The notes under the pieces were generated by a model. That model was given only the letters and a program-made list of their open reading frames with translations. It searched no databases and was not told the origin of the DNA. A stretch of DNA of 13,845 nt from an uncultured Campylobacter sp. (GTDB taxonomy: Bacteria; Campylobacterota; Campylobacteria; Campylobacterales; Campylobacteraceae): positions 1 through 13,845 of the forward strand of contig CALISV010000396.1 of assembly GCA_938041615.1 (NCBI GenBank). The letters run 5' to 3'. Made by a program: the position numbers and the translations under genes. Positions 1 to 7,179 of this stretch are shown here, piece after piece. Within the stretch, counting starts at the first letter, position 1; the number at the start of each line of letters is the position of its first letter.

Positions 1-1439
1 CCGATATCTTCTTGAAATTTGACGCAGTCGTCGATGTATTTTTTGATGCCGGCTTCATATGCAGCCGCGTCGATCTCGCCTTTTTTGAAGTTTTGACGAA
101 GCACTCTTAGCTCGACTGTTTGAGGGAAGCTGCCTATCGTCGTAGTCGGCAGGATACCGTAGTTTAGGCTTTCGCGTTGGATTTTGATGCGATCTTCGAA
201 TTTATCTTCGCGCTCAAATTTGACTAGATTTTTCACGCGGTTTTGTACGCTTGAGGAGTGGATCAAATTTGACGTCGCGCGCGTTTTAACCGCAGCTTTG
301 TTCTCTTCGTAAATTTTGCTCTCCGCCGCATTTAGCGCTACGCCGTTAGCTAGCTTGGTTATGATTTTGATCTCGTCTAGTTTTTCTACGGCAAAGCTTA
401 GCCAGCTTTTGACCTCGGAGTTTAGTTTTTCTTCGTATTTTAGGGTATAAGGCACATGGAGCAGTGAGCAGCTAGGTCCGACGTAGAAATCTTTGCCGCC
501 GATTTTTTCGCCGATCTCGCGAACTAAATTTACCTTTTCGTCGATGTTGCTTTTCCAGATATTTCGTCCGTCGATGACGCCTGCAAATAGCGTTAAGTGG
601 CTGTTTTTGATAGTTTCAAGCGCCTCGAAATTTCTTTTGCCGTGAACGAAATCAAGTCCGATACCGTAAATTTTAGTTTTCGCCACCTCGGCGACCGCCT
701 TTAGCGCGTGCTCGAAATAGGTCATAAACACGATTTTGACGTTGCTTGCGGCTGCGGCTAGCTCGTTATACACTTTGGCGATGACGCTAAGTAGGATTTC
801 TTCGTTTTTATCGGTCGCAAAAATCGGCTCGTCAAACTGCACCAAAATCTCATCGTCAAGCGTCGAAAGTAGCTCAAGAAGCTTTTTATATTCGGCGACT
901 AGAGCGTTTAGATTTTTAAACGGGCAGCTGCCGTCGGTGGTCTTTGAAAGCGCCAAAAACGTGATAGGGCCGATCAAATTTACCTTGCCTTTTACGCCGG
1001 CAGCCTTTGCTTCTTCGTATTCGGCAAGGATTTTTGACGCGTCTAGCTTAAAGGTCGTCTCGGCGCTAAGCTCAGGCACGATGTAGTGGTAGTTTGTGTT
1101 AAACCACTTCGTCATCTCCATCGCTACGCCCGTTTTGTTGCCGCGAGCGCAGGCAAAATACTGCTCGCGTCCGCTCAAATTTGCAAATCTAGGCGGTACG
1201 GCGCCAAATGCGACGATGCTATCAAGCATAAGATCGTAAAACGAAAAATCATTTACGCTGATAGCCGAGATTTCGGCGTCTTTTTGGTATTGCCAGTGTC
1301 TATTTTTTAGCGTTTTAGCGACGCTTAGTAAATTTTCCTCGCTAAAGCCCTCTTTGCCGGCCCAAAGGCCCTCAAGCGCGCGTTTTAGCTCTCTTTTTTC
1401 TCCGATTCGCGGGAAGCCCGTAACATAACTTTTTATCAT
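1..1439 (-). CDS. metE: Cobalamin-independent methionine synthase MetE, 3' end cut by window edge
   Basis: Transfers a methyl group from 5-methyltetrahydropteroyltri-L-glutamate to homocysteine, the last step of methionine synthesis, in the cytoplasm. My translation of the reverse strand gives 479 uninterrupted codons of a family that is usually about 750 residues. The N-terminal domain carries GFPRIGEKRELKRA (residues 8-21), the conserved MTKWFNTNYHY block (109-119), and a QFDEP segment near 201-205. The catalytic domain begins with TTTIGSFPQT at roughly 430-440. The zinc ligands (His, Cys, Glu, Cys in the last third of the E. coli enzyme) lie beyond the left edge, so catalytic competence cannot be judged here. 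The ATG at 1437-1439 is preceded by AAGGAATCAAA, a good ribosome site. The gene is alone after the palindrome that separates it from aguB. Family identity is secure. Confidence 0.95.
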   Translation of the reverse strand, partial: MIKSYVTGFPRIGEKRELKRALEGLWAGKEGFSEENLLSVAKTLKNRHWQYQKDAEISAISVNDFSFYDLMLDSIVAFGAVPPRFANLSGREQYFACARGNKTGVAMEMTKWFNTNYHYIVPELSAETTFKLDASKILAEYEEAKAAGVKGKVNLIGPITFLALSKTTDGSCPFKNLNALVAEYKKLLELLSTLDDEILVQFDEPIFATDKNEEILLSVIAKVYNELAAAASNVKIVFMTYFEHALKAVAEVAKTKIYGIGLDFVHGKRNFEALETIKNSHLTLFAGVIDGRNIWKSNIDEKVNLVREIGEKIGGKDFYVGPSCSLLHVPYTLKYEEKLNSEVKSWLSFAVEKLDEIKIITKLANGVALNAAESKIYEENKAAVKTRATSNLIHSSSVQNRVKNLVKFEREDKFEDRIKIQRESLNYGILPTTTIGSFPQTVELRVLRQNFKKGEIDAAAYEAGIKKYIDDCVKFQEDI

Positions 1440-1489
1440 TTTGATTCCTTTAAATTTGATTTCTTATTTTTAAATTTTATGTGCTATAA

Positions 1490-1608
1490 GCTTGCTATTT
1501 TGAGATGAATTTGAATGTTGCGCCGAAAATTTTCGTCCCAAGGCTAGACAGATAGTCTGCCGCAGGGCGAAAATTTCAAACTCATTCAAAGACGCTCAAA
1601 AAACAAGC
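1490..1608. repeat. 119-bp imperfect palindrome between aguB and metE
   Basis: Nested arms pair across the whole spacer: GCTTG 1490-1494 with CAAGC 1604-1608; TTTTGAG 1498-1504 with CTCAAAA 1595-1601; TTTGAATG 1510-1517 with CATTCAAA 1583-1590; AAATTTTCGtCCC 1527-1539 with GGGCGAAAATTT 1565-1576; GGCtAGAC 1542-1549 with GTCTGCC 1555-1561. The loop is AGATA. The lower-case t's are single-base bulges. The element starts one base past the aguB stop codon and ends about 50 bases before the metE start, so it could terminate aguB transcription or fold in the metE leader. Its size, nesting and GCTTG/CAAGC ends also fit a REP-like or MITE-like element. A TA at each flank could be a target duplication, but that is weak. 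Confidence 0.75.
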
Positions 1609-1609
1609 C

Positions 1610-2482
1610 TTAATCAATAAATCTTTTTGTTAAATTTGCGTATGCGTCGATCCGTCTATCCCTCAAAAACGGCCAAATCCTGCGCACTTCCTCGCTTCTG
1701 GTCATATCTATCTCTACGATGCGGCACAGCTCGCTCTGGCTATCGGCGCGGAAAAGCTCCTCGCCCTGCGCGCCGAAAACAAAACTGTTGCCCCAAAATT
1801 TGATCCCCTCCATCACGCCGCTTTCGTCGCCCTCAAAACCCACGCGGTTTACGGCGATCACTGGTAGGCCGTTTGCCACCGCATGTCCGCGCTGCACGGC
1901 GACCCACGCCTCTAGCTGGCGCGATTTTTCCTCCTCCTCGTCGCTCTCGAACCAGCCGATCGCGGTCGGATAGATGAGTAGCTTCGCGCCGCGCAGAGCC
2001 ATGAGGCGCGCAGCCTCGGGATACCACTGATCCCAGCACACCAAAAGCCCGAGCCTGCCCACGCTCGTATCGATAGGCTCAAAGCAGGTGTCGCCCGGAG
2101 TGAAGTAAAATTTCTCGTAAAAGCCCGGGTCGTCCGGGATGTGCATTTTGCGGTATTTGCCAGCTACGCTGCCGTCTTTTTCGAAGACGAACGCGGTGTT
2201 GTGATACAGCCCGTCCGCGCGCTTTTCAAATAGCGAAGTGACGAGCACGACGCCGTTTTGCCGCGCTACTTCGCCCCAAAATTTGACGTCGTTTTCCCAG
2301 CCCTCCGCAAGATCAAAAAACCTCGTCTCCTCGCTCTGGCAAAAATACTGCGTCTGGTGCAGCTCCTGAAGCACGACAAGCTCCGCCCCGCCGCCGCTAG
2401 CTTCGCGCACGAGCTCGAGCGTCCTTTGCACGGTTGCGTCTTTGGTGCCGTGAAATTTTTGTTGGATTAGCGCTACTTTCAT
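1610..2482 (-). CDS. aguB: N-carbamoylputrescine amidase AguB
   Basis: Hydrolyses N-carbamoylputrescine to putrescine, CO2 and ammonia, the second step of the agmatine route to polyamines; cytoplasmic. The 290-residue protein is a full-length nitrilase-superfamily enzyme. The catalytic triad is visible as Glu40 (in LQELH), Lys112 (in YRKMHIPDDP) and Cys149 (in LLVCWDQWYPEAAR). The HIPDDPGFYEKFYFTPGD block at 114-131 is typical of the AguB branch. The ATG at 2480-2482 follows GTAAGGAAAAAT, a clear ribosome site. It is the last gene of the aguA cluster on this strand, 91 bp after the phosphatase gene, and a small GC hairpin in that gap may separate the transcripts. Other nitrilase-family amidases are the alternative, but the linked aguA makes AguB much the best reading. 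Confidence 0.93.
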   Translation of the reverse strand: MKVALIQQKFHGTKDATVQRTLELVREASGGGAELVVLQELHQTQYFCQSEETRFFDLAEGWENDVKFWGEVARQNGVVLVTSLFEKRADGLYHNTAFVFEKDGSVAGKYRKMHIPDDPGFYEKFYFTPGDTCFEPIDTSVGRLGLLVCWDQWYPEAARLMALRGAKLLIYPTAIGWFESDEEEEKSRQLEAWVAVQRGHAVANGLPVIAVNRVGFEGDESGVMEGIKFWGNSFVFGAQGEELFRADSQSELCRIVEIDMTRSEEVRRIWPFLRDRRIDAYANLTKRFID

Positions 2483-2537
2483 ATTTTTCCTTACGATTTA
2501 AAATTTCAAAATTATATCAAAGCGGGGATAAATTAGG

Positions 2538-2560
2538 GCTTGAACGGCCGGCCGGCAAGC
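2538..2560. repeat. Small GC-rich hairpin between phosphatase gene and aguB
   Basis: GCTTG at 2538-2542 pairs with CAAGC at 2556-2560 around a 13-base centre containing the perfect 10-bp palindrome CGGCCGGCCG (2545-2554). It lies 13 bases past the phosphatase stop codon. There is no clean T run on the minus strand, so it is at best a partial terminator or an attenuating structure before aguB. Confidence 0.45.
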
Positions 2561-2573
2561 TAAATTTTGCCGC

Positions 2574-3041
2574 TCATAAAATTTGCTTCAGCCTTTCAAG
2601 CAAGCCCGCGCAAGAGCGCGAAACGTCCTCGTAGCACTGCTCAAAATCGCGGGTGTAATATGGATCGGCGATTATTTTACCGCTTGGCGCGTCGCTAAAT
2701 TCGAGCAGGAATTTTACTTTTTCGTCAAATTTAGTCTCAGCGCCGAATTTGCGCCTCAAAGTCCTTAAATTTTCATCGTCCATTATCAAGATAAGATCGC
2801 TGCTATCAAAATCTTTTTGCGTTATCAAGATCGCTTTGTGAGGCGCTACGGGCACGCCGTTTTGTTTCAAAACCCGCACGGTTTCGTAGTACGGCGGCTC
2901 GCCTATCTCGTCCTCGTGAGTGGCGCGCGAGTCGATACTGAGGCGCCCGGCCAGACCCGCCTTTTCACTCAAATTTTGCATAACGGACTGCGCCATAGTC
3001 GAGCGGCAGATATTTCCGTGGCAAACGAATAAAATTTTCAT
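2574..3041 (-). CDS. Low-molecular-weight protein-tyrosine phosphatase
   Basis: Removes phosphate from protein tyrosines (some family members act on small phosphoesters); cytoplasmic, substrate unknown here. The 155-residue protein starts with the signature VCHGNICRS: nucleophile Cys7 and Arg13 of the CX5R loop. The general acid is Asp126 in ADPYYTRDF. Length matches the family norm of about 150-160. I place the start at the ATG 3039-3041 because AAAGGAAAAAT sits just upstream and the P-loop then lies at the N-terminus as usual; a longer reading from 3089 would add 16 residues overlapping the previous gene. The gap to the upstream CDF gene is only 14 bp, so the two are almost certainly cotranscribed. 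All key residues are present. Confidence 0.93.
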   Translation of the reverse strand: MKILFVCHGNICRSTMAQSVMQNLSEKAGLAGRLSIDSRATHEDEIGEPPYYETVRVLKQNGVPVAPHKAILITQKDFDSSDLILIMDDENLRTLRRKFGAETKFDEKVKFLLEFSDAPSGKIIADPYYTRDFEQCYEDVSRSCAGLLERLKQIL

Positions 3042-3055
3042 ATTTTTCCTTTGAT

Positions 3056-3976
3056 TTAGCATTCGCATGAGCCGTTTTGATCGTCGCACGGATCAAGGTG
3101 CGTCGTGATCTGCCATTCAAACTCGCCGTATTTAGCCCTGATAGCGGCCTCTATCTCGTCTGAAATTTTGTGCGCGTCGTAAAGCGAAATTTCGCGGTTA
3201 AAGACTAGATGAACCGCGACGTAGCAGATGTTTGCGCTCTTTCTGGTAGCTAGGCCGTGATAGCTTGCTATCTGAGGGCGCGAGCGGATTATCTCTTCGA
3301 TTTGCGCCGTTATCTCGGGATCTAGCGCGCGGTCAAGCAGCACGCCTACGCTTTCTTTCATCAAATTTATCGCGCTAACGGCGATGTAGCCGCTAATTAC
3401 TATACCAAAAACGGCGTCTATCGCGGCAAATCCCGTAAATTCGACCAAGATAAGCGAGGCGATAACGGCTAGGTTACTAAAAAGGTCGCTTTTATAGTGT
3501 AGCGCATCGGCTCTAACGATCAAATTTCTCGTGCGGCGAGCGACGCGGGAGAGGTAGGCGACCAGTAGCCCCGTAACCGCGACCGATAGCGCCATCGCAT
3601 AGAGCGAAAAAGCCGTATCTACGGGCGCTTGCTCCGTTTGTAGCTTACGCACGCTCTCGTAAAATATAAACGCGCCAGCACCCACGATCAAAACGCCCTC
3701 AAACATCGCCGCAAGCGCTTCTAGCTTGGCGTAGCCGAAGTTAAATTTAGCATTAGGCGCAGCTTGGGATTTACGGATGGCGAAGAAATTTAGCGCGGAA
3801 ACTAGCAGGTCAAGCATCGAATCGATCGCCGAACTAAGCACCGCCACCGAACCGCCGATCAAACCCGCGGCAAATTTAACCACAGCTAGTGCAAACGCCG
3901 TCGCGCCCGCGACTATCACGGCTCTGCGGCCTAAAATTTCATTTTGCCTTTTTATGTCGGCATTGTTTAATTGCAT
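3056..3976 (-). CDS. Cation diffusion facilitator metal exporter (FieF/CzcD type)
   Basis: Inner-membrane antiporter that exports divalent metal (zinc, iron or similar) in exchange for protons. The 306-residue protein has about six membrane segments followed by a cytoplasmic metal-binding domain. The transport site reads Asp52-x3-Asp56 (SSAIDSMLDLL) in helix 2 and His160-x3-Asp164 (RADALHYKSD) in helix 5, the DD-HD tetrahedral set of FieF-like zinc/iron carriers. The cytoplasmic domain shows AVHLVFN, YDAHKIS and THLDP (His293, Asp295), matching the FieF dimer-interface ligands. The tail adds Cys297, Cys304 and Cys306, an unusual extra thiol cluster. Its ATG directly abuts the aguA stop (TAAATG), so translation is probably coupled. 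Metal specificity cannot be read with certainty. Confidence 0.93.
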   Translation of the reverse strand: MQLNNADIKRQNEILGRRAVIVAGATAFALAVVKFAAGLIGGSVAVLSSAIDSMLDLLVSALNFFAIRKSQAAPNAKFNFGYAKLEALAAMFEGVLIVGAGAFIFYESVRKLQTEQAPVDTAFSLYAMALSVAVTGLLVAYLSRVARRTRNLIVRADALHYKSDLFSNLAVIASLILVEFTGFAAIDAVFGIVISGYIAVSAINLMKESVGVLLDRALDPEITAQIEEIIRSRPQIASYHGLATRKSANICYVAVHLVFNREISLYDAHKISDEIEAAIRAKYGEFEWQITTHLDPCDDQNGSCEC

Positions 3977-4966
3977 TTAGATTTCGCTTTCGCTTCTTGC
4001 GCCTACAAATCTATTCTGCGAAGAACAATGCAGCGAGCCGTTTTGACGCACAAAAACGAGCGAATCCACGCCGATTATCTTGTGATCAGGTAGCTCCCGC
4101 ACTAGTCGCTCAAGCACGATTTTATCGTTATTATCATTGTACGTCGGAACGATAACGGCGCCATTTATAAAGATAAAATTCGCATACGTGCAGCCAAGCC
4201 TCTTGCCGCCGTAAAATTTAGCCTTCGGAAGCGGTAGCGGCACGAGCTTAAAGCCCGTACTTTCAAGCTCTTTTTTCATCGCGGCAAGTTCCTCAAAATG
4301 CTCGTCATTTGGATCGTCGCAAGAGGCGTACGCGATGGTATCAGGAGCGATAAAACGCGCCAGAGTATCGACGTGACTGTCGGTGTCGTCGCCTTTTATA
4401 AAGCCATTTTTGAGCCATATCACGCGCCGAAGGCCAAAAAGCTCCTTAAGCCGCGCCTCGATCTGTTCTTTGCTCAGATGGGCGTTGCGGTTATCATTTA
4501 GCAGGCACTTTTCGGTCGTTAGCAGCGTGCCGCGTCCGTTAAAATCGATACTGCCGCCCTCAAGCACGAGGTCGATACTGCGCAAATCGCTTTTAAAACG
4601 CTTGGCAAGCTCTAAATTTACGGCGTTATCCTTCGAGCTTTCAAATTTGCCGCCCCAAGCGTTAAATTTAAAATCATAGCTGAGGATTTTCGCGCCGCCC
4701 TCTACGTCTATCATGCCGTAGTCGCGTATCCACGTATCGTCAGTGTCGATTTTTACGAACTCCACGTTATCAAATTTAGCAAATCGCTCCCGAAAAATCC
4801 TCTCCTCAGGGCAGATCAAAACGACCTTTTGAAACGGCACGATAGCTGCCACTAGTCTCTCGTAGGCGTCTAAAATTTCGTCCAGATACGGCTTCCAGTC
4901 GGTGTTTTCGTGCGGCAGCGATAAAAATATAAGCTCTTGTTTTTCCCACTCTGCAAACGCTCTCAA
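3977..4966 (-). CDS. aguA: Agmatine deiminase AguA
   Basis: Converts agmatine to N-carbamoylputrescine and ammonia, the first step of the pathway finished by AguB; cytoplasmic. The 329 residues belong to the Porphyromonas-type peptidyl-arginine deiminase family. Visible landmarks are DDTWIRDYG (76-84), EGGSIDFNGRGTLLTT (136-151), the SHVDTLARF block with His198 and Asp200, and GSLHCSSQN with nucleophile Cys314 near the C-terminus. The start is a TTG at 4964-4966: AAAGGACGAAT lies immediately upstream, and the next residues align with the family N-terminus (EWEKQELIFLSLPHENTDW). First gene of the minus-strand cluster, divergent from the ABC transporter. A peptidyl-arginine deiminase role is unlikely given the short cytoplasmic form and linked aguB. 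Confidence 0.92.
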   Translation of the reverse strand: MRAFAEWEKQELIFLSLPHENTDWKPYLDEILDAYERLVAAIVPFQKVVLICPEERIFRERFAKFDNVEFVKIDTDDTWIRDYGMIDVEGGAKILSYDFKFNAWGGKFESSKDNAVNLELAKRFKSDLRSIDLVLEGGSIDFNGRGTLLTTEKCLLNDNRNAHLSKEQIEARLKELFGLRRVIWLKNGFIKGDDTDSHVDTLARFIAPDTIAYASCDDPNDEHFEELAAMKKELESTGFKLVPLPLPKAKFYGGKRLGCTYANFIFINGAVIVPTYNDNNDKIVLERLVRELPDHKIIGVDSLVFVRQNGSLHCSSQNRFVGARSESEI

Positions 4967-5009
4967 ATTCGTCCTTTATTTAAATAATTTCTATCAAAAT
5001 TTAGAGGTT

Positions 5010-5015
5010 ATGATA
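5010..5015 (-). promoter_or_regulatory. Possible -10 element for the aguA cluster
   Basis: On the minus strand this reads TATCAT, about 44 bases before the TTG start of aguA, and it sits inside the near-palindrome AGGTTATGATACCT (5005-5018). No matching -35 is obvious, which is common in Campylobacter. A weak call made on position and sequence alone. Confidence 0.35.
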
Positions 5016-5081
5016 CCTTTTGCAAGCTTAAATTTTAAAATAAATCATACAAAATTAGTTTTAAATTTAGTTTGCTTTCGC

Positions 5082-5087
5082 TACAAT
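5082..5087 (+). promoter_or_regulatory. Possible -10 element for the ABC permease operon
   Basis: TACAAT preceded by the T-rich TTTGCTTTCGC, about 35 bases before the first permease ATG. The T-rich run upstream fits Campylobacter sigma70 promoters, which depend little on a -35 box. The ribosome site that follows (AGAAG, 12 bases before ATG) is poor. Confidence 0.45.
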
Positions 5088-5121
5088 CTCGCGAAATTAT
5101 CAAAAAGAAGCTAAAAAATTT

Positions 5122-5775
5122 ATGGATTTTGAGTTTATAAAAGAATTTACGCCGATGTTCGTAAAAGCGGGCATTTTCACCGTCAAGCTCTCTGTTTACG
5201 GCATCTTGCTCTCGCTTGTTATCGGCATATTTTGCACGCTGGTTAAATTTTACAAGGTCAAGCTCCTAACGCCCGTCGTAAACGGCTACATCGAGGTTTC
5301 TAGAAACACGCCGCTACTTATCCAGCTTTTTTTCCTCTACTACGGGCTTAGTAAATTTGGGCTAAATTTGAGCGCCTTTACCTGCGCGGTCGCGGGGCTT
5401 GCGTTTCTAGGTGGCAGCTACATGGCGGAGAGTTTTAGGCTTGGCTTTGAAGCGGTGAAAAAGACGCAGATCGAGGCCGCGCTTAGCGTCGCGCTCACGC
5501 AGGGGCAAATTTTACGCTACGTTATCTTGCCTCAAGCTTTTAGTGTTTCGATACCCTCTATCGCGGCTAACGTCATCTTTCTCATCAAAGAAACCTCGGT
5601 CATCAGCATCATCGCCCTACCCGATCTAGTCTACGCGACAAAGGACATCATCGGGCTTTACTACATGACCGACGAGGCGCTTTTTATGCTCGTCGTTAGC
5701 TATTTGATTATCATTTTGCCAATATCTTTGGTGTTATTTTGGCTTGAAAAAAGGATGAGAGTTGGACGGAGTTAG
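5122..5775 (+). CDS. Polar amino acid ABC transporter permease, first subunit
   Basis: One of two membrane subunits that form the translocation path of an amino acid importer in the inner membrane. The 217 residues are the usual length for the HisM/GlnP family, with about five hydrophobic segments. EVSRNTPLLIQLFFLYYG (58-75) is the conserved block of this family. The cytoplasmic EAA coupling loop begins at Glu118 (EAALSVALTQGQ) and ends in LPQAF (136-140); the usual LG within the loop is replaced by VA. The ATG at 5122 gives a normal N-terminus, though the ribosome site is weak. Its last 14 bases overlap the next gene. With the downstream permease, ATPase and binding protein it forms a complete importer, resembling from memory the C. 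jejuni Cj0467-Cj0469 set. Confidence 0.9.
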   Translation: MDFEFIKEFTPMFVKAGIFTVKLSVYGILLSLVIGIFCTLVKFYKVKLLTPVVNGYIEVSRNTPLLIQLFFLYYGLSKFGLNLSAFTCAVAGLAFLGGSYMAESFRLGFEAVKKTQIEAALSVALTQGQILRYVILPQAFSVSIPSIAANVIFLIKETSVISIIALPDLVYATKDIIGLYYMTDEALFMLVVSYLIIILPISLVLFWLEKRMRVGRS

Positions 5776-6436
5776 TATTTTATTCGACCCGCTGATCTTA
5801 AAGCGACTGATTTTTGAGGGGCTGTGGATGAGCGTGCAGATTTCGGCCATCTCGATCGCCATCTCTCTTGTTTTGGGCACGTTTTTGGGCGTGCTGATGA
5901 GCTCGAAAAACAAATTTATCTTTTTCGTGCTAAAAATTTGCCTAGAAATCGTTCGCATAATGCCTCAAATCGTCTGGCTATTTTTGTTTTACTATGGCGC
6001 AAGCAAGGCATTTGGGCTAGATATTTCCAAATTTAACGCCTCACTCATCGTATTTAGCTTGTGGGGCGTGTTTGAGATGATGGATATCGTGCGCGGCGCG
6101 ATCGTATCGATACCGCGACATCAGTTTGAGAGCGCGGCGGCTCTAGCGCTTAGCAAGACTCAAATTTATCTTTACGTCGTGATCCCGCTAGCCACGCGCC
6201 GTCTAGTGCCTGCCGGCGTAAATTTGCTAAGCCGTATCATCAAAACCACCCCGATCGTCGCCCTCATCGGCGTGCCAGACCTGCTAAAAGTAGGCCAGCA
6301 AACGATCGAGGCAGCGAGCCTAACCGCTAACCCGACCGTGCCGTTTTGGATATACGGCTTTATATTTTTATTATATTTTCTCGTCTGCTATCCTATCTCA
6401 AAACTATCCAAGATACTTGAAAACAGATGGGCATAA
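5762..6436 (+). CDS. Polar amino acid ABC transporter permease, second subunit
   Basis: Partner of the preceding permease; the two probably form the heterodimeric inner-membrane channel. The 224 residues carry about five membrane segments. The family block EIVRIMPQIVWLFLFYYG lies at 62-79, with MPQ in place of the more common TPL. The coupling loop is ESAAALALSKTQ (123-134) followed by VIPLA. I accept the TTG at 5762-5764 as start because AAAGGATG lies a few bases upstream and the overlap with the previous stop favours translational coupling; no ATG gives a complete N-terminal region. The stop codon at 6434-6436 overlaps the ribosome site of the ATPase gene. The family is certain, the individual substrate is not. 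Confidence 0.9.
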   Translation: MDGVSILFDPLILKRLIFEGLWMSVQISAISIAISLVLGTFLGVLMSSKNKFIFFVLKICLEIVRIMPQIVWLFLFYYGASKAFGLDISKFNASLIVFSLWGVFEMMDIVRGAIVSIPRHQFESAAALALSKTQIYLYVVIPLATRRLVPAGVNLLSRIIKTTPIVALIGVPDLLKVGQQTIEAASLTANPTVPFWIYGFIFLLYFLVCYPISKLSKILENRWA

Positions 6437-6444
6437 GGAATCAA

Positions 6445-7179
6445 ATGAGCGAAATTTTAAAACTATCGAATTTAAGCAAATCTTACGGTGACTTGCAGGT
6501 GTTAAAAGGCATCGACCTTAGCGTCAAAAACGGCGAAGTAGTCGTGATCCTAGGGCCGTCAGGATGCGGCAAAAGCACGACTCTGCGCTGCATAAACGGT
6601 CTTGAGCCCTTTGACGGCGGACAGATAGAGATAGCCGGCGAAAAGATCAATAAGGACTACAAGGACTGGATAAAAATCCGCCAAAAGGTGGGCATGGTTT
6701 TTCAAAACTACGAGCTGTTTGACCATATGAACGTCATCGAAAACATCGTGCTAGGCCCGGTAAAAGCGCAAAAAAGAAGCCGCGAAGAGGTCGAAAAAGA
6801 GGCCGAGGCGTGGCTGGAAAAAGTAGGCCTAAAACATAAAAAATACGCCTATCCAAAGGAACTTAGCGGCGGGCAAAAGCAGCGTATCGCCATCGTGCGC
6901 GCGCTTTGCATGAGGCCTGAGATCATGCTATTTGACGAGATAACAGCCTCGCTAGACCCAGAGATCGTGCGCGAGGTGCTAGACGTCGTCATAAACCTCG
7001 CAAAAGAGGGCATGACGATGCTAATCGTAACTCATGAGATGGGCTTTGCTCGCTCGGTGGCAAATCGCATCGTTTTCATGGATGAGGGCAAAATCGTCGA
7101 GGAGAGCGAGCCGGAGGCGTTTTTCACGCATCCAAAAAGCGAACGCGCGAAGAAATTTTTAAATTTATTTTCGTTTTAG
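6445..7179 (+). CDS. Polar amino acid ABC transporter ATP-binding protein
   Basis: Cytoplasmic ATPase subunit that powers the two permeases. The 244-residue protein has every nucleotide-binding motif: Walker A GPSGCGKST (37-45), Q-loop Gln87, signature LSGGQ (140-144), Walker B IMLFDE with Glu165 (160-165), D-loop ASLDP (168-172) and H-loop His197. The link after Walker B reads DEITASLDP rather than the usual DEPTSALDP, a change I recall also in the C. jejuni homologue. An in-frame ATG at 6427 exists, but AAGGAATCAA points to the ATG at 6445, which removes six residues of overlap with the permease. The gene ends the tightly packed part of the operon. Intact in every motif, so probably functional. 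Confidence 0.95.
   Translation: MSEILKLSNLSKSYGDLQVLKGIDLSVKNGEVVVILGPSGCGKSTTLRCINGLEPFDGGQIEIAGEKINKDYKDWIKIRQKVGMVFQNYELFDHMNVIENIVLGPVKAQKRSREEVEKEAEAWLEKVGLKHKKYAYPKELSGGQKQRIAIVRALCMRPEIMLFDEITASLDPEIVREVLDVVINLAKEGMTMLIVTHEMGFARSVANRIVFMDEGKIVEESEPEAFFTHPKSERAKKFLNLFSF

Noticed and set aside
736..1310. Two plus-strand open frames opposite metE
   Set aside because: Antisense to a continuous, well-conserved MetE reading frame; low-complexity translations with no family resemblance.
3042..3089. N-terminal extension of the tyrosine phosphatase by 16 residues
   Set aside because: It would overlap the CDF gene end and move the P-loop away from the N-terminus, while the ATG at 3041 has a clear ribosome site.
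4902..5114. A 70-codon plus-strand frame spanning the aguA start and the divergent promoter region
   Set aside because: No ribosome site, overlaps the aguA start region, and runs through the probable promoters. Composition is that of AT-rich noncoding DNA.
6427..6444. Six-residue longer start for the ABC ATPase
   Set aside because: The AAGGAA ribosome site at 6435-6440 lies downstream of that ATG and correctly upstream of the ATG at 6445.
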